In this document: one piece after another, positions 1 to 6,836 of the stretch
Numbering within the stretch: the first letter of the stretch is position 1
Layout: the number at the start of each line of letters is the position of its first letter
Position numbers and translations under genes: made by a program
The notes under the pieces: generated by a model
The model's database searches: none
The model's input: the letters and a program-made list of their open reading frames with translations, nothing else
Told to the model about the DNA's origin: nothing
DNA from: an uncultured Lachnospiraceae bacterium
GTDB lineage: Bacteria; Bacillota; Clostridia; Lachnospirales; Lachnospiraceae
Assembly (NCBI GenBank): GCA_902772565.1
Contig: CACYBJ010000316.1
Coordinates: 1-7,134, forward strand
Length of the DNA: 7,134 bases
Direction: 5' to 3'

Positions 1-747
1 GGAGATCCGGATCAGCACGAGGATTTTGAGAAACTATTACAGATCAGTCGTGAGAATAATCTGATCCCGAATTTTACAACCTCCGGCTATGGTATGACAT
101 CTGAGATAGCGGAAATATGTAAGACGTATTGTGGAGCGGTAGCAGTAAGCTGGTACAGGAGCAGCTATACGCTTCGGGCTATCCGGATGCTCCTGGAGGC
201 GGGTGTAAAAACCAATATCCATTACGTTTTGGGGAAAAACAGCATAGATGAAGCGATTCGCCGATTGGAGCAGGATGATTTTCCGGATGGTATCAATGCC
301 GTCATCTTTTTGCTTCATAAACCCGCAGGACAGGGAACCCGTGAGAATACGCTCTCTTTCAGTGATCCGAGGGTGGGTGAATTTTTCAAATTGCTTGAAA
401 AGCAGCATTCTTTCAAGGTTGGGATGGATAGTTGCACGGTACCCGGCGCCGTTCAATTCTGCAATTCGATTATTTTTGAATCACTGGATACCTGCGAAGG
501 TGGGCGGTTTAGCTGCTATATCAGTGCGGATATGGTTATGGTTCCATGCAGCTTTGATCAAACCGGCCGGTACGCGGTTTCGTTGTCCGGTATAACGATT
601 GAAGATGCATGGAACAGCGCCCCGTTTGAAGCGTTTAGAGAGAAACTGCGCAAGGCGTGCCCCACATGTGAGAAGAGAGATTATTGCATGGGCGGCTGCC
701 CGCTTATGCCGGAGGTTGTGCTTTGTGAGGAACGGCAAAGAGTATAG
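1..747 (+). CDS. Radical SAM protein with C-terminal SPASM domain (5' end missing)
   Basis: The reading frame is open from base 1, so this is the last 248 residues of a longer protein; the ATG at 94 is internal. The fragment begins with a GDP..HEDFE segment and a later FTTSGYG segment, typical of strands inside a radical SAM barrel. The CxxxCxxC motif that binds the SAM cluster would lie upstream, outside the window. The C-terminal part is a clear SPASM domain, which in this family binds auxiliary 4Fe-4S clusters. C165 lies in a CEGGRFSCYI stretch, C183 follows VMVP, and C220, C223, C229 and C233 give C-x2-C-x5-C-x3-C with a GGC ending. C242 is a possible last ligand. SPASM enzymes commonly modify peptides or proteins, or mature enzymes, but the substrate cannot be read here and no short Cys-rich precursor gene is visible. 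GC is about 52% in one counted line, higher than the next two genes. The family call is firm; the function is open. Confidence 0.88.
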   Translation, partial: GDPDQHEDFEKLLQISRENNLIPNFTTSGYGMTSEIAEICKTYCGAVAVSWYRSSYTLRAIRMLLEAGVKTNIHYVLGKNSIDEAIRRLEQDDFPDGINAVIFLLHKPAGQGTRENTLSFSDPRVGEFFKLLEKQHSFKVGMDSCTVPGAVQFCNSIIFESLDTCEGGRFSCYISADMVMVPCSFDQTGRYAVSLSGITIEDAWNSAPFEAFREKLRKACPTCEKRDYCMGGCPLMPEVVLCEERQRV

Positions 748-866
748 TTAATTAATACTTGGAATCGATATTGGGTGGATGACTCACATGTATGGTTTAT
801 CGAGAAACAGAAATCAAGTGTTACTAGATAATACAATGAAATAAGACAGGAATCGAGGTATTTTCA
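748..866 (+). other. AT-rich intergenic region upstream of the sigma factor gene
   Basis: This 119-bp gap holds no gene that I can support. It must contain the start signals for the sigma-helicase unit unless that unit is read through from the radical SAM gene. The best -10 candidates are GATAAT at 827-832 and the overlapping TACAAT at 832-837. The best -35 at the right distance is only GAAACA (804-809), which matches the consensus at three of six positions, so the promoter is weak or not of the standard type. A likely ribosome site GAGGT lies at 855-859, 7 bases before the ATG at 867. I see no GC-rich hairpin followed by a T run, so no intrinsic terminator for the upstream gene is evident. 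Confidence 0.4.
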
Positions 867-1997
867 ATGAATGAATCTCTGATTATTGGAATGGTATCTC
901 CGTATGTAAAAAATAATGAACTAACATATCAGGAATTTGAACAGATATTTAATATGCTTTCATTGAGAGAACAATACGCAGTTCTTGAGATATTGTATAC
1001 AAATCATATCGAATTAGTTGAAGAATATACGTCAGTTGGAAATAAAAATTGTTTACCCAGGGATGAACTAGAGAATGAAAAAGATTCAGCGTTTGAAATC
1101 CTTTATGACACAAGTATATTTCTTGATAATGGGGATGAATCTTCAGAAAACCAAGAAGACAATGATAAATCGAATTTCGAATCTGAGTATTTGCGTGTTC
1201 GGGATAATATTCATCTGTCTAACAGGGCTTTGGTAAAAATGATTCAAGAGGGAAATGCTCAGGCAAAACAGGATTTATGTATTAAAAATCAAAGGTTGGT
1301 TGGGAAGCTGGTTAATGTGTATCAAAATGTTCTAGGGAATAAGCTTGATGCCGCGGATTTAGAACAAGTTGGAATGGTTGGGATGATAAAAGCTGCCGAG
1401 AAATTTGACTTGGACAAAGGAACAGAATTTAGCACATATGCTGTAGCATGGATAAAGCAGGCTATTACAAGAGAAATTCACGACAACGGATACTCGATAC
1501 GAATTCCCGTTCATAAAATGGAACAGATTCATAAAGTTATAAGATATGATTCACACTATTCCTTTGAAACGGATTATTATAAGAGGGTTAACATGATTTC
1601 CGAGGCAACAAAACTACCGGGTGCAATAGTGGAGGATTGTTTGAGATTATTTTATCAGTTCATTAGGACTACTTCATTAGATCTTCCTATTGGAGAGGAG
1701 GAAGATACACTATTGGGGGAATTAATACCTGATGAGAGGATAGTTAGTGTTGAAGATGAAACAATCCAACATGCACTTAGAGAGAAGATTGAAGAAGCTT
1801 TACAAGTACTCTCGGATAAAGAGCAGAAAGTGATACGTTTACGTTTTGGACTGGATGACGATAGAGAAAGAACACTTGAAGAGATAGGAATGGAATTTGG
1901 AGTGACTCGTGAACGAATAAGGCAAATAGAAGCAAAGGCATTAGTAAAACTAAGAAAATCATCGATGGGTAGGAAGTGTGAATCCTTCTTAGAGTAA
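867..1997 (+). CDS. RpoD-like sigma-70 family RNA polymerase sigma factor
   Basis: Directs RNA polymerase core to promoters. Residues 1-53 resemble sigma region 1.1 (NNELTYQEFEQIFN, then a helix ending in IELVEEY), which is normally seen only in primary sigma factors. An acidic linker (about 60-112) follows. Regions 1.2-2 cover about 115-225, with DLEQVGMVGMIKAAEKFD and the -10-recognition/melting segment FSTYAVAWIKQAITREI at 188-204. Q198 and T201 match the E. coli -10-reading residues Q437 and T440, F188 and Y191 match F427 and Y430, but A194 stands where E. coli has W433. Region 3 includes the finger-like SLDLPIGEEEDTLLGELIPDE (270-290). Region 4 (about 310-366) has LRFGLDDDRERTLEEIG and the -35 helix VTRERIRQIEAKALVKLR, close to RpoD. 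At 376 residues it is short only because it lacks the large non-conserved insert. The start is supported by GAGGT at 855-859. The stop is 12 bp before the helicase start, so the two are probably co-transcribed. The family is certain; the regulon and role are unknown. It is unlikely to be the cell's only primary sigma, given its context and AT-rich composition. Confidence 0.95.
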   Translation: MNESLIIGMVSPYVKNNELTYQEFEQIFNMLSLREQYAVLEILYTNHIELVEEYTSVGNKNCLPRDELENEKDSAFEILYDTSIFLDNGDESSENQEDNDKSNFESEYLRVRDNIHLSNRALVKMIQEGNAQAKQDLCIKNQRLVGKLVNVYQNVLGNKLDAADLEQVGMVGMIKAAEKFDLDKGTEFSTYAVAWIKQAITREIHDNGYSIRIPVHKMEQIHKVIRYDSHYSFETDYYKRVNMISEATKLPGAIVEDCLRLFYQFIRTTSLDLPIGEEEDTLLGELIPDERIVSVEDETIQHALREKIEEALQVLSDKEQKVIRLRFGLDDDRERTLEEIGMEFGVTRERIRQIEAKALVKLRKSSMGRKCESFLE

Positions 1998-2009
1998 GGG
2001 GAAATCAAT

Positions 2010-5000
2010 ATGAAAAATTCGGTGTTGAATAGTCGAATTATTGATAAAATTCAAGGTTTAAATCTTTCTTCAAAATGCATAGTTGTATTAAAGGGAATAC
2101 CGTTACAGCTAGTAAATCCTGATTGCAAAATAATACATATTGAGGAAATTGTGAAGAATAAACTAGGGTACTTCATAGAGATATTTGGAAAAAGAAACTT
2201 TCTTTCATTTGAGGAATTTCTATTGCTCTACAGTTTTGTGCTGGATCAATATGAAAGAGTTTATATTCTAAACAATAATCTGTATATGAACCAGTTTCCG
2301 ATTGATGCGCATTATTCAGAATCGGTAAAGGCGGGATTGATTACACATTTTTCAGAGTCTGAAAATGATTATGATGAAACTTCAATAGGTAATATTGAAG
2401 AAATAATAGAATTGTATGACGGGATTAAAGAGTATAATGGCACGTTAGTAGGTTCATATTGTGAGGATAAAATATCAAACGAATCAAAGATTTACACAGT
2501 AAATTTATTTGAATATGAACAGCTTTCTTTGAAACATGTCGATTATAAAGAGGGACTCTCTTATTATGAGATTTCTGAGGAATGTGACTACGTTGAGTTC
2601 ATACAGAGGTTGGAACAGGCGCCTAGGGAAATGGTTATAAATATTACCAATTATTCAGGTGATAAAGAAAGACTAATTGATAATATTGCTATTATTCAAA
2701 AAAACTGGTGGAATATAACCACTATTAATATTCTTCGTCCGCAGGGGGTTGATACTTCATATAAACATCGGGAAGAGTTCCATGATATCCTTAAAAAATA
2801 TTGGAAATACGACGAGTTTAGATCATTTGATATATATGAGTTAAGTGAGTTGGAAGCAGGGAAGAAGAGAGTTGTTCAGGTCTCACAGGAAAAAATAATA
2901 TCGGATATTGTTAATCAAGTAGAAAATAGTGCGGCTCCTGAAAAGGAATCTAGAGATGTATTTGTAACAGCTCCAACAGGGGCTGGAAAATCGGTTATTT
3001 TTCAAGTTCCAGCCATATATTTGGCAGAAAAATACAATCTTCTAACAATTGTTATTTCGCCCTTGATTGGATTAATGAATGATCAGATTAGTAATTTGGA
3101 AAAGAAAAACTATAAAGGAGCCAAAACAATTAACTCGGATATATCGCCAATTGTTAGGGAGGAAATACTTAATAGTGTTGCTAATGGAGATCTTCATATT
3201 CTTTATTTGTCTCCAGAATCATTGCTCGCCCGCAGCTCATTGGAACAATTGATTGGGGATAGAACTATCGGAATGATAGTGGTTGATGAAGCTCATATAG
3301 TGACTACGTGGGGCAAACAGTTCAGACCGGATTATTGGTATTTAGGTGAACATATTCGAAAAATGAGAAGCAACCAAATAAAGAAAAAAGGCAGATCATT
3401 TGTGATTGGAACATTCACAGCTACAGCGATTTATCATGGGATTGAGGATATGTATGAAGAAACCAAGGAGAGTCTCCATATGATAGATCCAATCACTTAT
3501 TTGGGGTATGTAAAGAGAAATGATATTAGTATTGTTATTGATACTTCAAAGAAATCCAGAAATGAAAAGAGTGAGTATGAGACAGATAAATTTGATGACA
3601 TTATCGAAGCAATCAAACGTTCTAAAATAACAGGAAAGAAGATGTTGATTTATTTCCCTACGGTTGCACTTATTGAGTCTTGTTGGCAATATCTTGAAAA
3701 TAATAGGATGATAGCTGGGGTTACTAAGTATTATGGTCCTCTCCAGAAAGATATTAAGAATGAAAATTACCAACTGTTTTATAGTGGTGAGAAAATGGTT
3801 ATGTTGGCAACAAAAGCATTTGGTATGGGAATTGACATTGATAACATAGAAATCGTTGTTCATTATGCCCCGACAGGAAATGTTTGTGATTATGTTCAGG
3901 AAATTGGTCGTGTGGCGAGGCGGAAAGATTTGAGGGGAGAAGCCTATTATCATTACAATTCTAGGGATTTTAAGTTCATTAATAGATTACATGGTTTATC
4001 TACAATCAAGAAATATCAAATCGTAGAAGTAATTAAAAAAATTGATGAACTATATTCAATGAATCTGAAAGCAGAATCAACAGATTATATGACAAAAAAG
4101 CGAAATGCTATTTTGATAGATGCAGAGAATTTTACTTACATCTTCAGTAATCCGCTCAATGATACGGATGATAGCATAAACAAAGTGAAAACGGCATTAT
4201 TAATTATACAAAAAGATTTTGAAGCAAAAAAAGGCTTTTCTCCAATTACTGTAAGGCCGATTCCATTATTCTCGATTGGTTTTTTTTCAATAGATCCGGC
4301 AACTCAGAAGCGTGTTAAACAGGCTTATGGAAACTGTTTGGAGGAAATAAATGTTGAGAAGAATGTATGTAGAGTAAATCTGGAACGAATTTGGAACAAG
4401 GATTATAAAGAAATATCATTTCCACAATTTAAATACTTATTGTATTCAAATAGTTCAGAATTAAGATTTAACACGAATTATACGATGATATCAGCATTGT
4501 GTGTATCTATTGAATTTGTTGATGGATATGCGGCCATATTTCGAAATATATGGTCGACCTTCAAGTTGATAATACATGATGGGATAATATCTCAGGAGTT
4601 TATTCCTGTCAGTAGTTTTGAAAAAGCATTGGAAAGAAAATGCGGGATTCGAAAGTATAAAGCACAAGCAATGTGTGAGGTCGTATTGGCATCGATGGAT
4701 ATATATAGACGGAAGTATTCGCAGGGATTTAATTCGATTTATCAAAGGAGAGAACTTCAAAATGGGTCTATAAAATATCAGTTTAAAACTGCTATCAATT
4801 CGTATATAAACTGGGTTGAAAAAGGGTTTAAAAAAGTCCAAGATGAAACGAAAAATGGAAATCTTTATATCGTTAATTCCGGAGGACAAACAGCAAAAGA
4901 GTTAAGCACAATTCTAGGTATTTTGGAAGCGTTGGATGTGCTTCGATTTAAAATGATGGGAGGGGCAAATAGCCAGTTGTATATTTATGTGAATCAGATT

Positions 5001-5249
5001 CGTAATTTAAAAAATATAATAAACAATCCAGGGGATTATAAGAATCGTTTATTAGAAACTGTTTCAGAGAGGCACTTAATATCTGTTCAGATGCTTACTT
5101 ATATTTATGAGAGTGGTTTCAATAATGATGAAATTTGGGAAATAATAGAAAACTATTTTTTGGGTATTATTCCTGAAGAAGTAAAAAATAAGTGTAAGAA
5201 AGAAAATCCGAGTATTATGTTTGAAAAGTATGAAAAGGAGGGAAACTGA
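2010..5249 (+). CDS. RecQ-like superfamily 2 DNA helicase with novel N- and C-terminal regions
   Basis: A 1079-residue predicted ATP-dependent DNA helicase. The motor spans about 288-650: a motif 0-like SQEKIISDIV with Q293, Walker A APTGAGKS (321-328), motif Ia SPLIGLMNDQI (350-360), motif Ib YLSPESL (399-405), DEAH (426-429), and the RecQ-type aromatic-rich loop W434-G-x-x-F-R-P followed by DYWYLGEHI. Next come TATA (470-473, motif III), LIYFPT (546-551, motif IV), ATKAFGMGID (600-609, motif V) and QEIGRVARR (630-638, motif VI, retaining R634 and R637). These are the signatures of 3'-5' RecQ helicases, though the direction is inferred from the family. The cysteine pattern of the RecQ zinc-binding domain is absent after motif VI, and I see no HRDC domain. 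Residues 1-285 and about 650-1079 match nothing I recognise. The total is well over the roughly 600 residues of E. coli RecQ. GGGG at 1998-2001 is the ribosome site for the ATG at 2010. The gene is very AT-rich (28% GC in one line). Possible roles are DNA repair or mobile-element/phage defence. Confidence 0.9.
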   Translation: MKNSVLNSRIIDKIQGLNLSSKCIVVLKGIPLQLVNPDCKIIHIEEIVKNKLGYFIEIFGKRNFLSFEEFLLLYSFVLDQYERVYILNNNLYMNQFPIDAHYSESVKAGLITHFSESENDYDETSIGNIEEIIELYDGIKEYNGTLVGSYCEDKISNESKIYTVNLFEYEQLSLKHVDYKEGLSYYEISEECDYVEFIQRLEQAPREMVINITNYSGDKERLIDNIAIIQKNWWNITTINILRPQGVDTSYKHREEFHDILKKYWKYDEFRSFDIYELSELEAGKKRVVQVSQEKIISDIVNQVENSAAPEKESRDVFVTAPTGAGKSVIFQVPAIYLAEKYNLLTIVISPLIGLMNDQISNLEKKNYKGAKTINSDISPIVREEILNSVANGDLHILYLSPESLLARSSLEQLIGDRTIGMIVVDEAHIVTTWGKQFRPDYWYLGEHIRKMRSNQIKKKGRSFVIGTFTATAIYHGIEDMYEETKESLHMIDPITYLGYVKRNDISIVIDTSKKSRNEKSEYETDKFDDIIEAIKRSKITGKKMLIYFPTVALIESCWQYLENNRMIAGVTKYYGPLQKDIKNENYQLFYSGEKMVMLATKAFGMGIDIDNIEIVVHYAPTGNVCDYVQEIGRVARRKDLRGEAYYHYNSRDFKFINRLHGLSTIKKYQIVEVIKKIDELYSMNLKAESTDYMTKKRNAILIDAENFTYIFSNPLNDTDDSINKVKTALLIIQKDFEAKKGFSPITVRPIPLFSIGFFSIDPATQKRVKQAYGNCLEEINVEKNVCRVNLERIWNKDYKEISFPQFKYLLYSNSSELRFNTNYTMISALCVSIEFVDGYAAIFRNIWSTFKLIIHDGIISQEFIPVSSFEKALERKCGIRKYKAQAMCEVVLASMDIYRRKYSQGFNSIYQRRELQNGSIKYQFKTAINSYINWVEKGFKKVQDETKNGNLYIVNSGGQTAKELSTILGILEALDVLRFKMMGGANSQLYIYVNQIRNLKNIINNPGDYKNRLLETVSERHLISVQMLTYIYESGFNNDEIWEIIENYFLGIIPEEVKNKCKKENPSIMFEKYEKEGN
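5236..5242 (+). promoter_or_regulatory. Ribosome binding site inside the end of the helicase gene
   Basis: AGGAGGG at 5236-5242 lies within the last codons of the helicase gene and 9 bases before the ATG at 5252. The helicase stop TGA is 5247-5249, only two bases before that ATG. This fixes the start of the leucine-rich protein and implies the two proteins are made from one mRNA, probably with coupled translation. Confidence 0.8.
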
Positions 5250-5251
5250 GG

Positions 5252-6658
5252 ATGAAATTCCGAACAGATTTTGTCACAAATTCATCCAGTGCCAGCTATG
5301 TGTTCTGGGGATTCTATTCCAAGGAAATCTTGGATCTTATGAAAGAATTGATTCAAAAGGGGTGTTTTTACCGATATGATGATTACGATACGATTACCGA
5401 AGATTTGGCTGGTTATATGGTTTCGGAAACCCAGAAGAAGGGTTTTGCGGCTATTGATAGTTTGGATTTTTTCCCTTACCGAAAATCCGAAAAAACCGGC
5501 TTCCAAATTGCAGAAACCAGAGATCCGCACCGGAGTGCATATGAAGCGCTTATGTCATATATTGACTTAAGTAAGCTTACAAAAGAAGAAGCGGAAGTAA
5601 TGGAAAAAAGAATCAGGGATGCCGTGACAAACGCAGAGGAGAATCATAAAATATTGATAAAACACGGTACGGCGCAGACCGATGATTCTCATCTATTCTT
5701 TGACGAAAATGATTTTGTAGAAACAGAATTTGAGCTTTCTTCGGATAAGAAAACAGTAAAATGCAGTTATGATAACTCTTTAGAAGAGATTCGCTTGGAT
5801 ATGTTTACGAGAATAATTGCACCCGGTGCCTTTAGCGAAATGAAAAATTTGAAAAGTGTAATTATTTCAACCACTAGTTTAGTGTCGATAGGAGAAGGCG
5901 CTTTTCTAAACTGCGACAAGCTGAAATATTTTGAAACAGAAATTGTTATCGATAGACGAATCAGTAAAAATGTATCCTTTATTGCATGTCGTATAGTAGA
6001 TAAAAAAGCATTTTCCGGGTGTACATCTTTGGAGGATATACAGCTTGATGTAGAAAAAATTAATAGTCATGCATTCGAGGGCTGCACGGGATTAAAATCG
6101 GTAGTATTTAATGGGTTTAAGAGCCTAAAAACTATAGGAAGTTTTGCTTTTTCGGGTTGTGAAAATCTGCAAGATGTTTATTTTCCGGATGATTGTGATT
6201 CATATGGTGATGGAGTGAAAAGCATTTCCCCGACAGCCTTTAAAGGTTGTAAAAATGTTACATTACATGTATATGAGGGCACATGTGCACATGAATTTGC
6301 ATTGAAGCGGGGAATTCCTTATACATTGATCAGTCGCTTTCCGCGTAGGTACAATGTACAAAAAATGCTTATCAATCGAAGCAGGAATGCAGAGGGGCTT
6401 CAGGTTGGTGACAATGTAAAAGTAGAGTATACGGGAAATGATCAAAAACCGGAGCAATTTACAGTGTTTAATAGCCAAGGATTGGAACTTGGTTTTATTT
6501 ATGAACGCTCGGCAGTGGCTAGAAAAGATATATGTGATCATATTGATTCTATTAGTGCGGTTGTTAAATCATTTACTCCCCTGAAAGAATTAAAAAAGGA
6601 AAATCCCAAAGCATCGTGTAGTTCATTAGCGATCGATTTGAATCTGCGTACTTCTTAG
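5252..6658 (+). CDS. FVTNSSS-type N-terminus, BspA-like leucine-rich repeats and HIRAN-like domain protein
   Basis: A 468-residue protein with three parts. It opens with MKFRTDFVTNSSSASYV, close to an FVTNSSSSSF-type motif that I recall at the extreme N-terminus of otherwise unrelated Firmicute proteins, with no function known to me. Residues about 20-180 form a mostly charged, unassigned domain. Residues about 185-360 are BspA/LRR_5-type repeats anchored by six AF positions (193, 217, 253, 274, 299, 329), the last four in an AFxGC context, ending with the usual cap-like YEGTCAHEFALKRGIPYTLI. Many BspA-type proteins are secreted, but there is no signal peptide or membrane segment here, so a cytoplasmic location is likely. 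Residues about 382-467 (LQVGDNVKVEY, FTVFNSQGLELGFI, ISAVVKSFTPL, LAIDLNL) resemble a HIRAN domain; in HLTF this domain binds 3' DNA ends. The start sits 2 bp after the helicase stop behind AGGAGGG. GC is about 40% in one counted line, above the helicase. The LRR call is firm; HIRAN is moderate. Confidence 0.82.
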   Translation: MKFRTDFVTNSSSASYVFWGFYSKEILDLMKELIQKGCFYRYDDYDTITEDLAGYMVSETQKKGFAAIDSLDFFPYRKSEKTGFQIAETRDPHRSAYEALMSYIDLSKLTKEEAEVMEKRIRDAVTNAEENHKILIKHGTAQTDDSHLFFDENDFVETEFELSSDKKTVKCSYDNSLEEIRLDMFTRIIAPGAFSEMKNLKSVIISTTSLVSIGEGAFLNCDKLKYFETEIVIDRRISKNVSFIACRIVDKKAFSGCTSLEDIQLDVEKINSHAFEGCTGLKSVVFNGFKSLKTIGSFAFSGCENLQDVYFPDDCDSYGDGVKSISPTAFKGCKNVTLHVYEGTCAHEFALKRGIPYTLISRFPRRYNVQKMLINRSRNAEGLQVGDNVKVEYTGNDQKPEQFTVFNSQGLELGFIYERSAVARKDICDHIDSISAVVKSFTPLKELKKENPKASCSSLAIDLNLRTS

Positions 6659-6726
6659 TGGAAAGACAACTAAAAAATAGCCGGATGAAACGAAATCAAT
6701 GATAGCCGATGCAGTAATAAAAAACC

Positions 6727-6764
6727 GCAACAAAAGCGCAACAACCCTAAATCTTTGTGTTGTT
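6727..6764. repeat. Short direct and inverted repeats just upstream of and overlapping the promoter
   Basis: GCAACAA occurs at 6727-6733 and again at 6738-6744, an 11-base step or about one helical turn. AACAAC at 6740-6745 is also matched in inverted orientation by GTTGTT at 6759-6764, which overlaps the candidate -35 element. The arrangement could be an operator or activator site for the downstream iron-sulfur gene, but the repeats are short enough to be chance. Confidence 0.3.
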
Positions 6765-6788
6765 TACACTCGTAGGAGAATGTATAAT
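6760..6788 (+). promoter_or_regulatory. Sigma-A-type promoter for the iron-sulfur protein gene
   Basis: TTGTTT at 6760-6765 serves as -35 and a perfect TATAAT at 6783-6788 as -10, separated by 17 bases. Transcription would start near 6795, leaving a leader of about 40 bases before the ATG at 6837. TTTACA at 6763-6768 looks closer to the -35 consensus but is only 14 bases from the -10, so it is less likely. Confidence 0.7.
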
Positions 6789-6836
6789 AGAAATATTATA
6801 GTATCCGGGAAGGAACTGAGAAACAGGAGGTACCAG

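Larger units (their letters stand above)
867..6658 (+). other. Probable three-gene operon: sigma factor, RecQ-like helicase, LRR/HIRAN-like protein
   Basis: The three genes run in the same direction with gaps of 12 bp (1998-2009) and 2 bp (5250-5251), each with its own ribosome site. Neither gap leaves room for a promoter or terminator. The unit is separated from the flanking genes by 119 bp and 178 bp. The first two genes share a strongly AT-rich composition unlike either flank. Co-transcription is inferred from spacing; a shared function is a hypothesis. Confidence 0.7.
6659..6836 (+). other. Intergenic region between the LRR/HIRAN-like gene and the iron-sulfur gene
   Basis: These 178 bp contain no gene that I can support. 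From left to right they hold an imperfect direct repeat (TAGCCGGATG at 6678-6687 and TAGCCGATG at 6703-6711), a GCAACAA repeat pair, a promoter and a ribosome site. There is no convincing hairpin plus T run after the TAG at 6656-6658, so the end of the operon transcript is not marked by an obvious intrinsic terminator. Confidence 0.5.

Noticed and set aside
94..747. ATG at 94 as the true start of the radical SAM protein.
   Set aside because: The frame stays open to base 1 and encodes typical radical SAM barrel sequence (GDP..HEDFE) before that ATG, and no ribosome site precedes it.
741..759. AGTAT (741-745) and ATACT (755-759) as a terminator hairpin after the radical SAM gene.
   Set aside because: The stem is five AT-rich pairs with no following T run, so it would be too weak to act as an intrinsic terminator.
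3546..3953. Open frame of 135 codons on the minus strand inside the helicase gene.
   Set aside because: It overlaps the conserved helicase motifs IV-VI region on the other strand, has no recognisable protein features and is best seen as a shadow of the real gene.
4536..4549. Perfect 14-base palindrome ATATTTCGAAATAT inside the helicase gene.
   Set aside because: It sits mid-gene with no repeat elsewhere in the window and is explained by coding sequence in AT-rich DNA; there is no sign of a regulatory role.
810..6699. GAAATCAA at 810-817 and again at 6692-6699, flanking the three-gene unit, as possible attachment-site or target duplications.
   Set aside because: Only 8 bases, in AT-rich DNA where one such match between the two gaps is not surprising. 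A similar AAATCAA also occurs before the helicase start, and no integrase or transposase is present.
6678..6711. TAGCCGGATG and TAGCCGATG as the start of a repeat array or CRISPR.
   Set aside because: Only two imperfect copies of about ten bases, with no third copy.
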